Origin: Pseudomonadota bacterium
GTDB taxonomy: Bacteria; Cyanobacteriota; Vampirovibrionia; Obscuribacterales; Obscuribacteraceae
Reading direction: 5' to 3'
Assembly: GCA_021325555.1 (NCBI GenBank)
Contig: JAJPGY010000021.1
Location: 1 to 64,000, forward strand
Length of the DNA stretch: 64,000 nucleotides
Shown here: piece by piece, positions 54,898-62,904 of the stretch
Layout: every line of letters begins with the position of its first letter
How positions within the stretch are numbered: position 1 is the stretch's first letter
Program-made: the position numbers and the translations under genes
The notes under the pieces: model-generated
What the model was told of the DNA's origin: nothing
The model's database searches: none
What the model saw: the letters and a program-made list of their open reading frames with translations, nothing else

Positions 54898-55523
54898 GTC
54901 CGTGCTACCTGCTCCTTTGCTCCCCGGTCAATTATTTTGATCCCTTCACGGGCGATGCGCTGCAACACGGCCGGGAAAAGCGCATGCTCCACCGCCAGCC
55001 CGCGGGCTTTGAAATCCTCCAGCGTGTCCGCTTCCAGACGTGGAAACGGCTCCTGCGCAAGAATCGGCCCGTGGTCCACCTGGTCGTCAACTAGGTGAAC
55101 GGTGATCCCGGATACGCGCACGCCGTAGGCGAAGGCGTCCTCGTAGGCGTGAGTGCCCGGAAAGGCGGGGAGCAGCGACGGATGAATATTGATCACCCTG
55201 TAATAGCCGGCTGGATCCTGAAAGGACTTCAGAAAGCCAGGCGTAAGCACCCGCATGTAGCCGGCGAGGACCAGGAGATCGATCTGGTAACCGGCCAGGC
55301 TCTCACGAAGCCGTTCCTCATGAGCCTGGCGGGTAAGCCCCTGGCTCTCCACAACCACGCCGGGGACCCGGAAACGCCTCGCGATCTCCAGCGCAGGGGC
55401 GCCGGCCACGTTGGAGATAACCACCTCAACCGACGCGGACAGCTCGCCGCGGGCTATCGCCTCGAGGATGGCCAGCAAATTCGAGCCTCTTCCTGATACC
55501 AGCACTGCGAGTTTCAGTGACAT
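54894..55523 (-). CDS. purN: phosphoribosylglycinamide formyltransferase
   Basis: A 209-residue folate-dependent GAR transformylase. It has the GRGSNL phosphate loop, VVISNVAGAPAL, the catalytic YMRVLTPGFL and INIHPSLLPAFPG motifs, and VHLVDDQVDHGPIL with the active-site Asp. The start overlaps the end of purD by ten bases and its stop overlaps purL, so the three genes form a tight translational unit. Confidence 0.96.
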   Translation of the reverse strand: MSLKLAVLVSGRGSNLLAILEAIARGELSASVEVVISNVAGAPALEIARRFRVPGVVVESQGLTRQAHEERLRESLAGYQIDLLVLAGYMRVLTPGFLKSFQDPAGYYRVINIHPSLLPAFPGTHAYEDAFAYGVRVSGITVHLVDDQVDHGPILAQEPFPRLEADTLEDFKARGLAVEHALFPAVLQRIAREGIKIIDRGAKEQVART

Positions 55524-56827
55524 CGCGTGGCGGCCCTCCTTCCGATGTCCAGGCGGTAAGCCATGCCTGGGAAGGAGACGTTCTTGAGCGCCGCGTAAGC
55601 CTTTTCGCCGGCGGCGTCAATTGTCGGGGCGAGAGCGGTCACCGAGATTATTCTGCCGCCGTTGGTCTCCAGCTTCCCGCGGGAAACGGCGGTGCCCGCA
55701 TGAAATAGCACCACGTCTGGTGGCAAGGCCCCTATCTCGATCGGCTGTCCTCTGGACGAGGAGTTCGGGTATGTCTCGGCCACCGCCACCACGCAGCAGC
55801 TTGCCGCCTCCAACCAATCGACCTCCGCCCCGTCGAGCGCCCCCTCGGTGCAGGCCCACAAGACCGGCAGCAGATCGCTTTTCAATCGCGGCAAAAGCGC
55901 CTGTGTTTCCGGATCGCCGAAACGGGCGTTGAACTCCAGAACGTGGGGCTTGTAGGCGCCGGACGAGTCCGGATCGCCGGCGCAGACCATGAGCCCGATA
56001 TACAGCACCCCTTTATATTCCGGCGCCCCCTGCCGGAGAGCCGCTTCCAGCGGAGCGAGCACCCGGGACTCTATCTCCGCCCGGCAGCGGTCGAAAATCG
56101 GCACCGGCGAGTAAGCGCCCATGCCGCCGGTATTGGGGCCCCTGTCCCCGTCGAAGCGTCGTTTGTGGTCCTGGCAGGGCGGCAGAGGCAGCAGCCGTTT
56201 GCCGTCGCAAAAGGCCAGCAGGGAAAGCTCTTCCCCCTCTAGCTTTTCCTCGATGACCACGCGGTTGCCGGCTTGCCCGAAGCGCCTCGCTTCGAAGATC
56301 TCCTTCACGGCCGCCGTGGCCTCGGCCTGCGAATCACAAACAAATACGCCCTTGCCCAGCGCCAGACCGTCGACCTTGATCACGCGCGCCCAGTCGTGCC
56401 CGCTCACCAGCTTGTCCGCCTCGGACTGCGAGTTGCAGACGGCGTAGCGGGCCGTCGGTATGCCGTGCCGGGCCATGAACTCTTTGGCGTGCGCTTTGCT
56501 CCACTCCAGCTTGGACGCCTGGCGGCTCGGGCCGAAAACGCGCAGGCCCCGGGCTTCCAGGTGGTCAACCAGGCCGGCGGCCAGCGGGTCGTCCGGACCG
56601 ACGACGACAAGATCAATCTTCTGCTCCAGGCAGAAGCCGGCTATCTTGTCGAATTCCATGACCCCGATCCTCACATTCGTGGTCTTATCAGTCGAAGCCG
56701 TGCCGCCATTGCCGGGGGCGCAGTAAATGGCCGCCACAGCCGGGCTCTGGGCGAGCTTCCAGCAAAGAGCATGCTCACGCCCCCCACCGCCCGCGATCAA
56801 GACTTTGACTGGCCTGTCGGGTAGCAT
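55514..56827 (-). CDS. purD: phosphoribosylamine-glycine ligase
   Basis: A 437-residue ATP-grasp enzyme making GAR. It has VLIAGGGGREHALCWKLAQSP at the N-terminus, GPDDPLAAGLVD, VIKVDGLALGKGVFVC, RRFDGDRGPNTGGMGAYSP, and LEFNARFGDPETQ with metal ligands. The length is normal. It starts 12 bases after purC. Confidence 0.96.
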   Translation of the reverse strand: MLPDRPVKVLIAGGGGREHALCWKLAQSPAVAAIYCAPGNGGTASTDKTTNVRIGVMEFDKIAGFCLEQKIDLVVVGPDDPLAAGLVDHLEARGLRVFGPSRQASKLEWSKAHAKEFMARHGIPTARYAVCNSQSEADKLVSGHDWARVIKVDGLALGKGVFVCDSQAEATAAVKEIFEARRFGQAGNRVVIEEKLEGEELSLLAFCDGKRLLPLPPCQDHKRRFDGDRGPNTGGMGAYSPVPIFDRCRAEIESRVLAPLEAALRQGAPEYKGVLYIGLMVCAGDPDSSGAYKPHVLEFNARFGDPETQALLPRLKSDLLPVLWACTEGALDGAEVDWLEAASCCVVAVAETYPNSSSRGQPIEIGALPPDVVLFHAGTAVSRGKLETNGGRIISVTALAPTIDAAGEKAYAALKNVSFPGMAYRLDIGRRAATRCH

Positions 56828-56839
56828 CGCGGCTCCGTA

Positions 56840-58054
56840 TTACTTCTGGACCGGCGTCGGCAGCGCGGTCGGCAGGGCCTCCACGAAGCCCTCGAGCGAC
56901 GGGTGATCCTTGAAACACTCGTGCCCGGTGATGTGATTAGCGAGCGCGCCGTAGAGTTTGTCCACGAGAGCTTTGAAGTGCGCCGGCAGCGGCTCCGGCT
57001 CGGCTTTCAGCTCGTTGCGGCATATCTGCTTCCAGTCGGCGTTTTTCCTGCCCCTGGCCATCTGTTGGGCCTCGCTTATGGCGGTCTGCCATTTGCCGCC
57101 CCGGTAGACCTGCCTGATGATCTCCTTGGACAGGTGGTAGCCCTTGTACAAAAGCCTGAGCTCGTCCGGCCCGATGCTGTCGGCCAGCATGAGCCCGCTG
57201 GCTCCCAGGACAAACTCGAACTTGCCGTCCCACAACTCGATCTTCCTTTCCGCGAAGATCGCGTAGAGAGCCAGCGCCAGATCCATGGCGAACTCAGTGA
57301 GCCGCTCGAATTGCTCGGCGTTGAGCGCGGACATGTGCGCCGCCTCCTGCAACGAAAGGAGCCTGTCCTTGGGCTCCAGCTTGGTGAAGAACTCGATTAC
57401 CGGATGCTCGAACATCTTTCCTTCCTGCGGCATCTCGCTCAAGCCCAGGACTTTCAGGTAATCGGGATCTTTTTCCAGCCTCTGCTTCAGCGAGCTTCCG
57501 CCCGGCATGCCGAAGCGGAAAACCACCTCCAGCGGTACCAGGCGTGGTGCGGCCACGTTCTTGCGCTGCGGATAAAAGTAGAGCGTCTGTCCGAGCACGC
57601 GATGGGAAAGCGGCCGATCGACCTCGCCCTTCAAGACTTCCATGAACACCGGGCCGGGGAAGTTGGCGACCTGATAAAACTTGACGCGCTGCCCGCTCGC
57701 CAGCATCAGATCCTGGAAGTGGCTGCGCGCCCCGCTTCCCGCCAGCCCTTCGCAGAACAGGGGGTGCTCCCAGCGCTTTTTGAGCCATGCCCTGTCGAAA
57801 ATCTTCAGGTGCGGAGACCCCGGCAGCGCCGACCACCTCTCCGGCCTGGCCAGCTCGTCGAAGAAGTACGCTCCGATCACCGCCAGCGCCAGCCCCTTGT
57901 TGGCGATCGTGTCCGGCATCTTTCCCCAGTCGAAAACCGAGTAGTCGTCCGTGTACTCGAACAGAAGCCTGTCGGCCCTGTACGGTGATTGCCAGACCCG
58001 CTTGACGGATCCCTCATACAGTAGCTGGAGATTCAGGGTCTTAGGCAACGGCAC
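56840..58054 (-). CDS. purC: SAICAR synthase, long form
   Basis: About 404 residues; common PurC is 235-300. The N-terminal ATP-binding strand is typical (LLYEGSVKRVW), followed by FEYTDDYSVFDWG. KIELWDGKFEFVLG and LADSIGPDELRL correspond to the usual metal and product-binding strands. The extra length is in the middle (about 100-210) and the C-terminal helices. GTG 58054 is chosen for its AGAGAGG site eight bases upstream; GTG 58075 would overlap purF. Operon position supports the function. Confidence 0.88.
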   Translation of the reverse strand: MPLPKTLNLQLLYEGSVKRVWQSPYRADRLLFEYTDDYSVFDWGKMPDTIANKGLALAVIGAYFFDELARPERWSALPGSPHLKIFDRAWLKKRWEHPLFCEGLAGSGARSHFQDLMLASGQRVKFYQVANFPGPVFMEVLKGEVDRPLSHRVLGQTLYFYPQRKNVAAPRLVPLEVVFRFGMPGGSSLKQRLEKDPDYLKVLGLSEMPQEGKMFEHPVIEFFTKLEPKDRLLSLQEAAHMSALNAEQFERLTEFAMDLALALYAIFAERKIELWDGKFEFVLGASGLMLADSIGPDELRLLYKGYHLSKEIIRQVYRGGKWQTAISEAQQMARGRKNADWKQICRNELKAEPEPLPAHFKALVDKLYGALANHITGHECFKDHPSLEGFVEALPTALPTPVQK

Positions 58055-58068
58055 CTTTCTTACCTCTC

Positions 58069-59517
58069 TCAACACCTGGACCTTTTATGTCCCGGGCTAG
58101 CCCGGTCTCTTAACCTGTTGGCCTCGAACACCTGCGCGCCGCCCGTGTCGGTCGGATATTGACCGGTGAGGCAGCCCGTGCACAAAGAAGGTTGCTCGAG
58201 GGCGGCTTTCAGCCCCTCGACCGTCTGAAAGACGACCCGATCCACGCCGAGCGCCCCGGCAATCTCCTTTTCCGAGCGGTTGTGGGCGATGAGCTCACCG
58301 GCGCTCGGAAAGTCGATGCCGTAGTAGCAGGGGCTGCATATCGGCGGGCAGCTCGACACGAGCGTCACCTCGCCGGCGCCGGCCTGGCGGATCAGCTTGA
58401 CGATCTGGAAGGCCGTGTTGCCGCGCACGATGCTGTCGTCGACTACCAGGCAGCGCTTGCCTTCGATCTCCTCGGCGATCGGATAGAGCTTCCGGCGCAG
58501 CGCTTCCTGTCTCGATTCCTGCCCTTCCAGAATGAACGTGCGCTGCACGTAGCGGTTCTTGATCAAAAGCTCGCGAAAGGGAAGCCCCAGGCACTCGGCA
58601 ATCGCCACCGCGGAGACGCGGCTCGTCTCGGGGACCGGTATGACAACGTCGGCCTGCACCTTCAGATCCTTCAGGTGCTCGGCCAGAATCTGCCCCAGCT
58701 TGAAGCGCGCGCGGTAGACCGACGTGCCGCCAAATTCCGACTCCACGCGCGCGAAGTAGACCCACTCGAACATGCACGGCGAGTAGGACTCGGCGTGCAG
58801 CGTCTCCCGGATGATGCCGCCTTTGCCGTCCAGGAAAACCGCCTCTCCGGGGGCTACCTCGCCCATCGGGTCGTAGCCCAGGAATCCAAGCGCCACCGTC
58901 TCGCTGGCCAGGGCGTAAACGGGGGCACGGTCGCCGTTGGTCTTCCTGCCTAACACCAGCGGGCGGATGCCGTTGGGATCGCGGAATCCGAAGACAGCCC
59001 CGTCGCGCAGCAGCCCGACAACGGAATAGCTGCCGACCAGGTCGCCCATGCACCGCTTGATGGCGGCAAACAGGCTGCCGGCGTTGATTTCCGAGTCAGC
59101 CAGGTAGGAGGCGAGGAGCTTCAACATCAGATCCGAGTCGGACTCGATGGCGCCGGCGCCTTCTCCAGCCAGGCGCTCCCGCAGCTCGTAAAAGTTGACA
59201 ACCTGCCCGTTGTGCCCGAGACCGAGCCCCAGCCCGTAGTCTAGGAACGGCTGCAGCAGGTTGGGATCGTTGCGGCTGATCGTGGCGTAGCGCGTGTGCC
59301 CGATGGCCGCGTTGCCCTGCAGGTTCTTGAACGAGCGCTCGGAAAAGACGTTCTCGACCAGGCCGGTTCCCTTCTGCAGGTGAAACTCCTTGCCCCGCCT
59401 GGTTTCCGTGGTCAGGATGCCGGCACCGTCCTGACCCCTGTGCTGCAGGTTCATCAAACCCAGGTACACTTCGTAGGCCGATTCAACTGTACCGGTAACG
59501 CCAATCAGCCCGCACAT
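58069..59517 (-). CDS. purF: amidophosphoribosyltransferase
   Basis: A 482-residue first committed enzyme of purine synthesis. The catalytic Cys is residue 2 (MCGLIGV), with no propeptide beyond Met. Motifs are NLQHRGQDGAGI, IGHTRYAT, GHNGQVVN, RDPNGIRPL and the PRPP loop CLVVDDSIVRGNT. Cysteines in YSPCMF, CSPCYYG and LCTGCLTG match the iron-sulfur ligands of the Bacillus-type enzyme. It is the first gene of the operon. A GATAAAAT element lies about 35 bases upstream, without a good -35. Confidence 0.96.
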   Translation of the reverse strand: MCGLIGVTGTVESAYEVYLGLMNLQHRGQDGAGILTTETRRGKEFHLQKGTGLVENVFSERSFKNLQGNAAIGHTRYATISRNDPNLLQPFLDYGLGLGLGHNGQVVNFYELRERLAGEGAGAIESDSDLMLKLLASYLADSEINAGSLFAAIKRCMGDLVGSYSVVGLLRDGAVFGFRDPNGIRPLVLGRKTNGDRAPVYALASETVALGFLGYDPMGEVAPGEAVFLDGKGGIIRETLHAESYSPCMFEWVYFARVESEFGGTSVYRARFKLGQILAEHLKDLKVQADVVIPVPETSRVSAVAIAECLGLPFRELLIKNRYVQRTFILEGQESRQEALRRKLYPIAEEIEGKRCLVVDDSIVRGNTAFQIVKLIRQAGAGEVTLVSSCPPICSPCYYGIDFPSAGELIAHNRSEKEIAGALGVDRVVFQTVEGLKAALEQPSLCTGCLTGQYPTDTGGAQVFEANRLRDRASPGHKRSRC

Positions 59518-59811
59518 GCGCTTGAGATCACCCTCGCTGAGACCCCACTTATTTTATCAGCGCCCCGCCCGCTCGTCGCCGCCGGCTACGGCGGCTGCTC
59601 CCCGGCGCGAGCTGCCAGGAAGCCCGGCAGCCGGCGCTCCGCCGCTTTCGCGGCCAAGATTAATTCAGCGTTCGAGCCTGCCGACCTGGGTTCAGCGGGG
59701 GACCCAAGTCAAGGTCTTTAGATCGGCGCCCGAGTATTTCCCGCACAGTATCCCTTGAAGTAAACTGTAAGGCGCCCCGCACTCTCCGGACACGCTGCTG
59801 GTGTGGACAAC

Positions 59812-60174
59812 ATGATTCAGCTACTCGCGTTTGCGACTCTAGGTCTGGCTGCCGGCATCCTGAGCGGCCTCGTTGGTATCGGTGGCGGTGTGCTCATCGT
59901 GCCGGCGCTGGTTTTCTTGTTCGGAATGAATCAGCATCAAGCGCAGGGCACCACGCTGGCCATTCTCGTGCCCCCTATCGGTCTTCTGGCCGCCTGGATG
60001 TACTGGAAGCACGGCTACGTCGATCTCAAGGCGGCAGCGCCGATCTGCGCCGGATTCTTCCTCGGCGGGCTGTTCGGGGCTAAGCTCGCCACGGTCTTGA
60101 GCAATCCGATCCTGCAGAAGATTTTCGGCGGCGCCATGCTGTTGATCTCTCTCAAGATGATATTCGGCAGGTGA
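59812..60174 (+). CDS. half-size TauE/SafE-family membrane protein
   Basis: About 120 residues (ATG 59812; GTG 59803 also possible) with four hydrophobic segments. The TauE/SafE signature GLAAGILSGLVGIGGGVLIVPAL stands at the start, followed by QAQGTTLAILVPPIGLLAAW. Typical family members have two such halves (about 250 residues), so this one would need to dimerise. The family exports or imports sulfite, sulfonates and similar anions; the substrate here is unknown. The metallothionein gene starts four bases after the stop. Confidence 0.88.
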   Translation: MIQLLAFATLGLAAGILSGLVGIGGGVLIVPALVFLFGMNQHQAQGTTLAILVPPIGLLAAWMYWKHGYVDLKAAAPICAGFFLGGLFGAKLATVLSNPILQKIFGGAMLLISLKMIFGR

Positions 60175-60178
60175 TTGT

Positions 60179-60364
60179 ATGGCAAAGAGACGGCACAAGT
60201 GCCTGAACGCGGCCTGTCACTGCGTGTGTGACAAGGACACCGACTATTGCTGCGACGAGTGCGAGCATGAGGAGGAGATTGGCGAGTCGTGCTCCTGCGA
60301 CCACGATGAGTGCTTTCCCCGCAGCGGGATGGAGGACGAGGACCTGCCCAGCCCCGAGCGCTAG
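60179..60364 (+). CDS. SmtA-type bacterial metallothionein
   Basis: A 61-residue protein with ten Cys and four His. The Cys pattern (Cys8, 13, 15, 17, then YCCDEC at 24, 25 and 28, then 38, 40 and 45) matches the zinc-binding layout of cyanobacterial and pseudomonad SmtA-type metallothioneins. It probably binds zinc, cadmium or copper. AGGTG lies before ATG 60179. It is co-transcribed with the TauE/SafE gene. The C-terminal acidic tail (MEDEDLPSPER) is extra. Its stop overlaps the convergent tolC-like stop in a shared CTAG. Confidence 0.88.
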   Translation: MAKRRHKCLNAACHCVCDKDTDYCCDECEHEEEIGESCSCDHDECFPRSGMEDEDLPSPER

Positions 60365-62115
60365 CGGATGAGCGGCGTCGTGGCGGTCAGGTTGTCCACG
60401 CTTATGAGCCCGATGTCGTGAAGCAGTTGTGCTTCGGCGATGTCGAAGTTGATGATCGCCTGCGCCTTGTCGATCAGCGCCGAGGTGTAATCCCGCTGCG
60501 CCTGGATCACGTCCAGGTTTGTCCCCAGCCCGTTCTGGAAGCGCAATCTGGCAAGGCGCAGCTCTTCTCTGGACGAGTCGACCTCGGCGCTGGCCTCCTC
60601 GATCTTCTTTTCGGTGCTGAGGGTGGACAGGTAAGAGCCGCGCACCTGCTCGACAACCTCAAGCAGCTTGCTGGTTGCCTGGAGGTGAGCCTGGCGCGCC
60701 GCGTACCTGGCGGCCTGGATGCCGGCGGCGTCCGGTGCGCCCAATCCGCCCAGGTTCCAGTTGATGCGGAAGCCTATCGTGTAAAGGGCGGCTATCTGCC
60801 GCGACACCGTGACCGGTGGCGACCGCACGGCGCCCACGGGAAAGGCAAGACCGGACAGCGGTGCGCCGCCAGGGCTTGTAAGCGTGGGAATCGGGGCCAC
60901 AGGCGTGGCAGCGAGCGGCCCGCCGGAGACGACGACCGGCTGGAAGGTGGAGGGCACCGTCACCGTGCTGTCGCTTAGCGTTTCGCCTATGCCGAAGATA
61001 TTGCCGGTGAGCTGGATATTCGGCTGCAGAGGCGCGGTTGCCACGACGATCGCCCGCTTGGCGGCCAGCCGCAGCTCCTCGTACTGCTTCAGCTCCGGGC
61101 GATTGTCGATTGCCAGCTTGAGCAGATCGTTGATTTTCATTTTCTCGCTGACCAACCGGACCTTCTTTACCAGGCGGTCCGAGGGCACCAGATCAACGGC
61201 CATGCTGGCGTTCAATATATGGGCCAGTTGAACCGAGGCGTTGCGCCGGGCGATCTGCTGATCGATCAGGTTTTGCCTGTCCTTCGCCAGTTGCGTGCGC
61301 GCCTGCAACACGTCCAACTGAGTGGCCAGACCGTTGTCGTGCAAATCGGTGTTTTGAACAAGCTGCTCGTTGGACGTTTGCACGGCCCTTATTTGAATGT
61401 GCAGCAAGGCCTCGTTGAGCATGAGATTATAGAAACGCCTGGTGGTGTCCAGGAGGACGTCGCTAATCGTGGCCTTCCTGGCGGCGCCGGCGGCTCTGTA
61501 GTTGTGCTTGCTTTCCAGCGCCCCAAACAGCACCCTGCCGCCCTGATAACCGTAGTAGCGAAAGCCGACCCAGGTGAGCAGAAACGGGTTGTTGAATCGG
61601 ATCAAGCTTGGAAACCCGCTGAAAAGCGGGACGTTGGCCCTGCCTCGCAGGTAGTTGTCGTTGTAGTTGAAATAGGCGTCGGGAAGGAATCGGCCTAAAG
61701 AGCTTACGTAGTTCCACTTGCGCTGCAAGGAGGCGTTGTTGGCGATGCCGATATCGAGATTGTTGTTGATGGACGCAAGCAAGCTTTCCCGCAAGGAGAT
61801 CGGCTGCTCGCTGGTGGCGTCGAGCGCCAGCGGATTCATGCCCTCGCTTATGGATATCAGCGCCTTGAGCGGGGGCGGGCGCATGAACATCGTATTCTGA
61901 TCGAAGACCTGCGGCTCCTCCGGCTCCTTCTCCTCCTGGCGCAGCCTGCTCAGGTTCTCCGGCGCAGCCGGCGAGACCGGCCCGCTCTTTGCAGGCATCG
62001 GCCCGCCGGGCTGACCGGCCGCCGGATCGTTCGAAGAGCCGATTACAAGGATGGCGGCCAGCAACGACGCCAGCCCGCCTCCGCGGCAACCGATGATTCT
62101 AAGATAGCTTATCAT
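60361..62115 (-). CDS. TolC-family outer-membrane efflux protein
   Basis: A 584-residue outer-membrane factor. It has an N-terminal signal (LASLLAAILVIGSS), a Pro/Glu-rich linker to about 75, and two OEP repeats at about 105-310 and 345-575. The helical, duplicated pattern of the family shows in NGLATQLDVLQARTQLAKDRQNL and its partner NGLGTNLDVIQAQRDYTSAL. It probably forms the exit duct for the divergent HlyD-type pump. The ATG overlaps the TetR-gene stop (ATGA). Confidence 0.93.
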   Translation of the reverse strand: MISYLRIIGCRGGGLASLLAAILVIGSSNDPAAGQPGGPMPAKSGPVSPAAPENLSRLRQEEKEPEEPQVFDQNTMFMRPPPLKALISISEGMNPLALDATSEQPISLRESLLASINNNLDIGIANNASLQRKWNYVSSLGRFLPDAYFNYNDNYLRGRANVPLFSGFPSLIRFNNPFLLTWVGFRYYGYQGGRVLFGALESKHNYRAAGAARKATISDVLLDTTRRFYNLMLNEALLHIQIRAVQTSNEQLVQNTDLHDNGLATQLDVLQARTQLAKDRQNLIDQQIARRNASVQLAHILNASMAVDLVPSDRLVKKVRLVSEKMKINDLLKLAIDNRPELKQYEELRLAAKRAIVVATAPLQPNIQLTGNIFGIGETLSDSTVTVPSTFQPVVVSGGPLAATPVAPIPTLTSPGGAPLSGLAFPVGAVRSPPVTVSRQIAALYTIGFRINWNLGGLGAPDAAGIQAARYAARQAHLQATSKLLEVVEQVRGSYLSTLSTEKKIEEASAEVDSSREELRLARLRFQNGLGTNLDVIQAQRDYTSALIDKAQAIINFDIAEAQLLHDIGLISVDNLTATTPLIR

Positions 62116-62753
62116 TTCCGCAAAATGCAGGCGATTAACGAGTCTACAAGCCGCTCCGTTTTGAACGGGATGACGTCCTTGCCGTGCAGGATCTCCTGCG
62201 AGATCACGCAGGCGATGATCGAGCCGCAGAATATCCTGGCGGTGGCGACAGGGTCCTCGATCCGCAGCTCGGGCCGCGACTCCAGATATGCTGTCATCAC
62301 CCGCATCCCCCGCTGAATTACCGTCCGCACGTACAGGCGGGCCAGCTCCGGAAAGCGCTCTGATTCGGCGATGATCGTCCGCAAGAGGTTCAGGTACTGC
62401 GGATCTTTTTGCAGCTCCAGGAATGCCCTGGCGACGCCGCGCAGCACCGTCTCCGGCTCGCCGCTCAGGTGCTCGCCGTCCAGTTGCTGGTTGAGGTGCC
62501 TGAGCGTTACATTCTCGATGATTGCCGTGAACAAGCCCTCCTTGTCCTGAAAGTGGCTGTATATAGTCTGCTTCGTCACGCCGGCAACCTCGGCAACCCG
62601 ATTCATGCTGGTCGCCAGGTAACCTTCGGAAAGGAATAGTTTGATTGCTGCCTTGAGGATCTTCTTTCGCTTCTCCTGGGAAAAAACGGAGATCCTCGCG
62701 CCGTTATCAAGGGACGCGGAAGATAGTCTTTGTGTTCTGGCGGTGCGGGTCAT
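62112..62753 (-). CDS. TetR-family transcriptional regulator
   Basis: A 213-residue repressor-type protein from ATG 62753 (AGAGGA about eight bases before). The N-terminal helix-turn-helix is clear (KLFLSEGYLATSMNRVAEVAG, VTKQTIYSHFQDKEGLF). The C-terminal helical ligand domain resembles the AcrR/TetR_C group. It forms an operon with the TolC-family gene and faces the hlyD-like gene across a palindromic operator, so it most likely controls both. The longer frame to 62975 runs through the operator and is rejected. Confidence 0.93.
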   Translation of the reverse strand: MTRTARTQRLSSASLDNGARISVFSQEKRKKILKAAIKLFLSEGYLATSMNRVAEVAGVTKQTIYSHFQDKEGLFTAIIENVTLRHLNQQLDGEHLSGEPETVLRGVARAFLELQKDPQYLNLLRTIIAESERFPELARLYVRTVIQRGMRVMTAYLESRPELRIEDPVATARIFCGSIIACVISQEILHGKDVIPFKTERLVDSLIACILRK

Positions 62754-62855
62754 TCGGTGGTCCTCTGCGGCATGGCTTCCGTTCGGTGCGGCCAGGGGCC
62801 CGGTCCGGGTTATACAATACGGAATATCCGGAAGTGACGAGACACTTCGGCAATA

Positions 62856-62880
62856 ATCATACCGTACGGTATGGTATGAT
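62856..62880. promoter_or_regulatory. TetR-type operator
   Basis: CATACCGTACGGTATG (62858-62873) is a perfect 16-bp palindrome. A second inverted repeat, ATCATACC (62856-62863) and GGTATGAT (62873-62880), overlaps it. TATGAT (62875-62880) could be the -10 of the rightward hlyD-like gene, so binding would block its promoter. Confidence 0.8.
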
Positions 62881-62904
62881 TTCAACGGCGGTTCGGTTTT
62901 TCGG

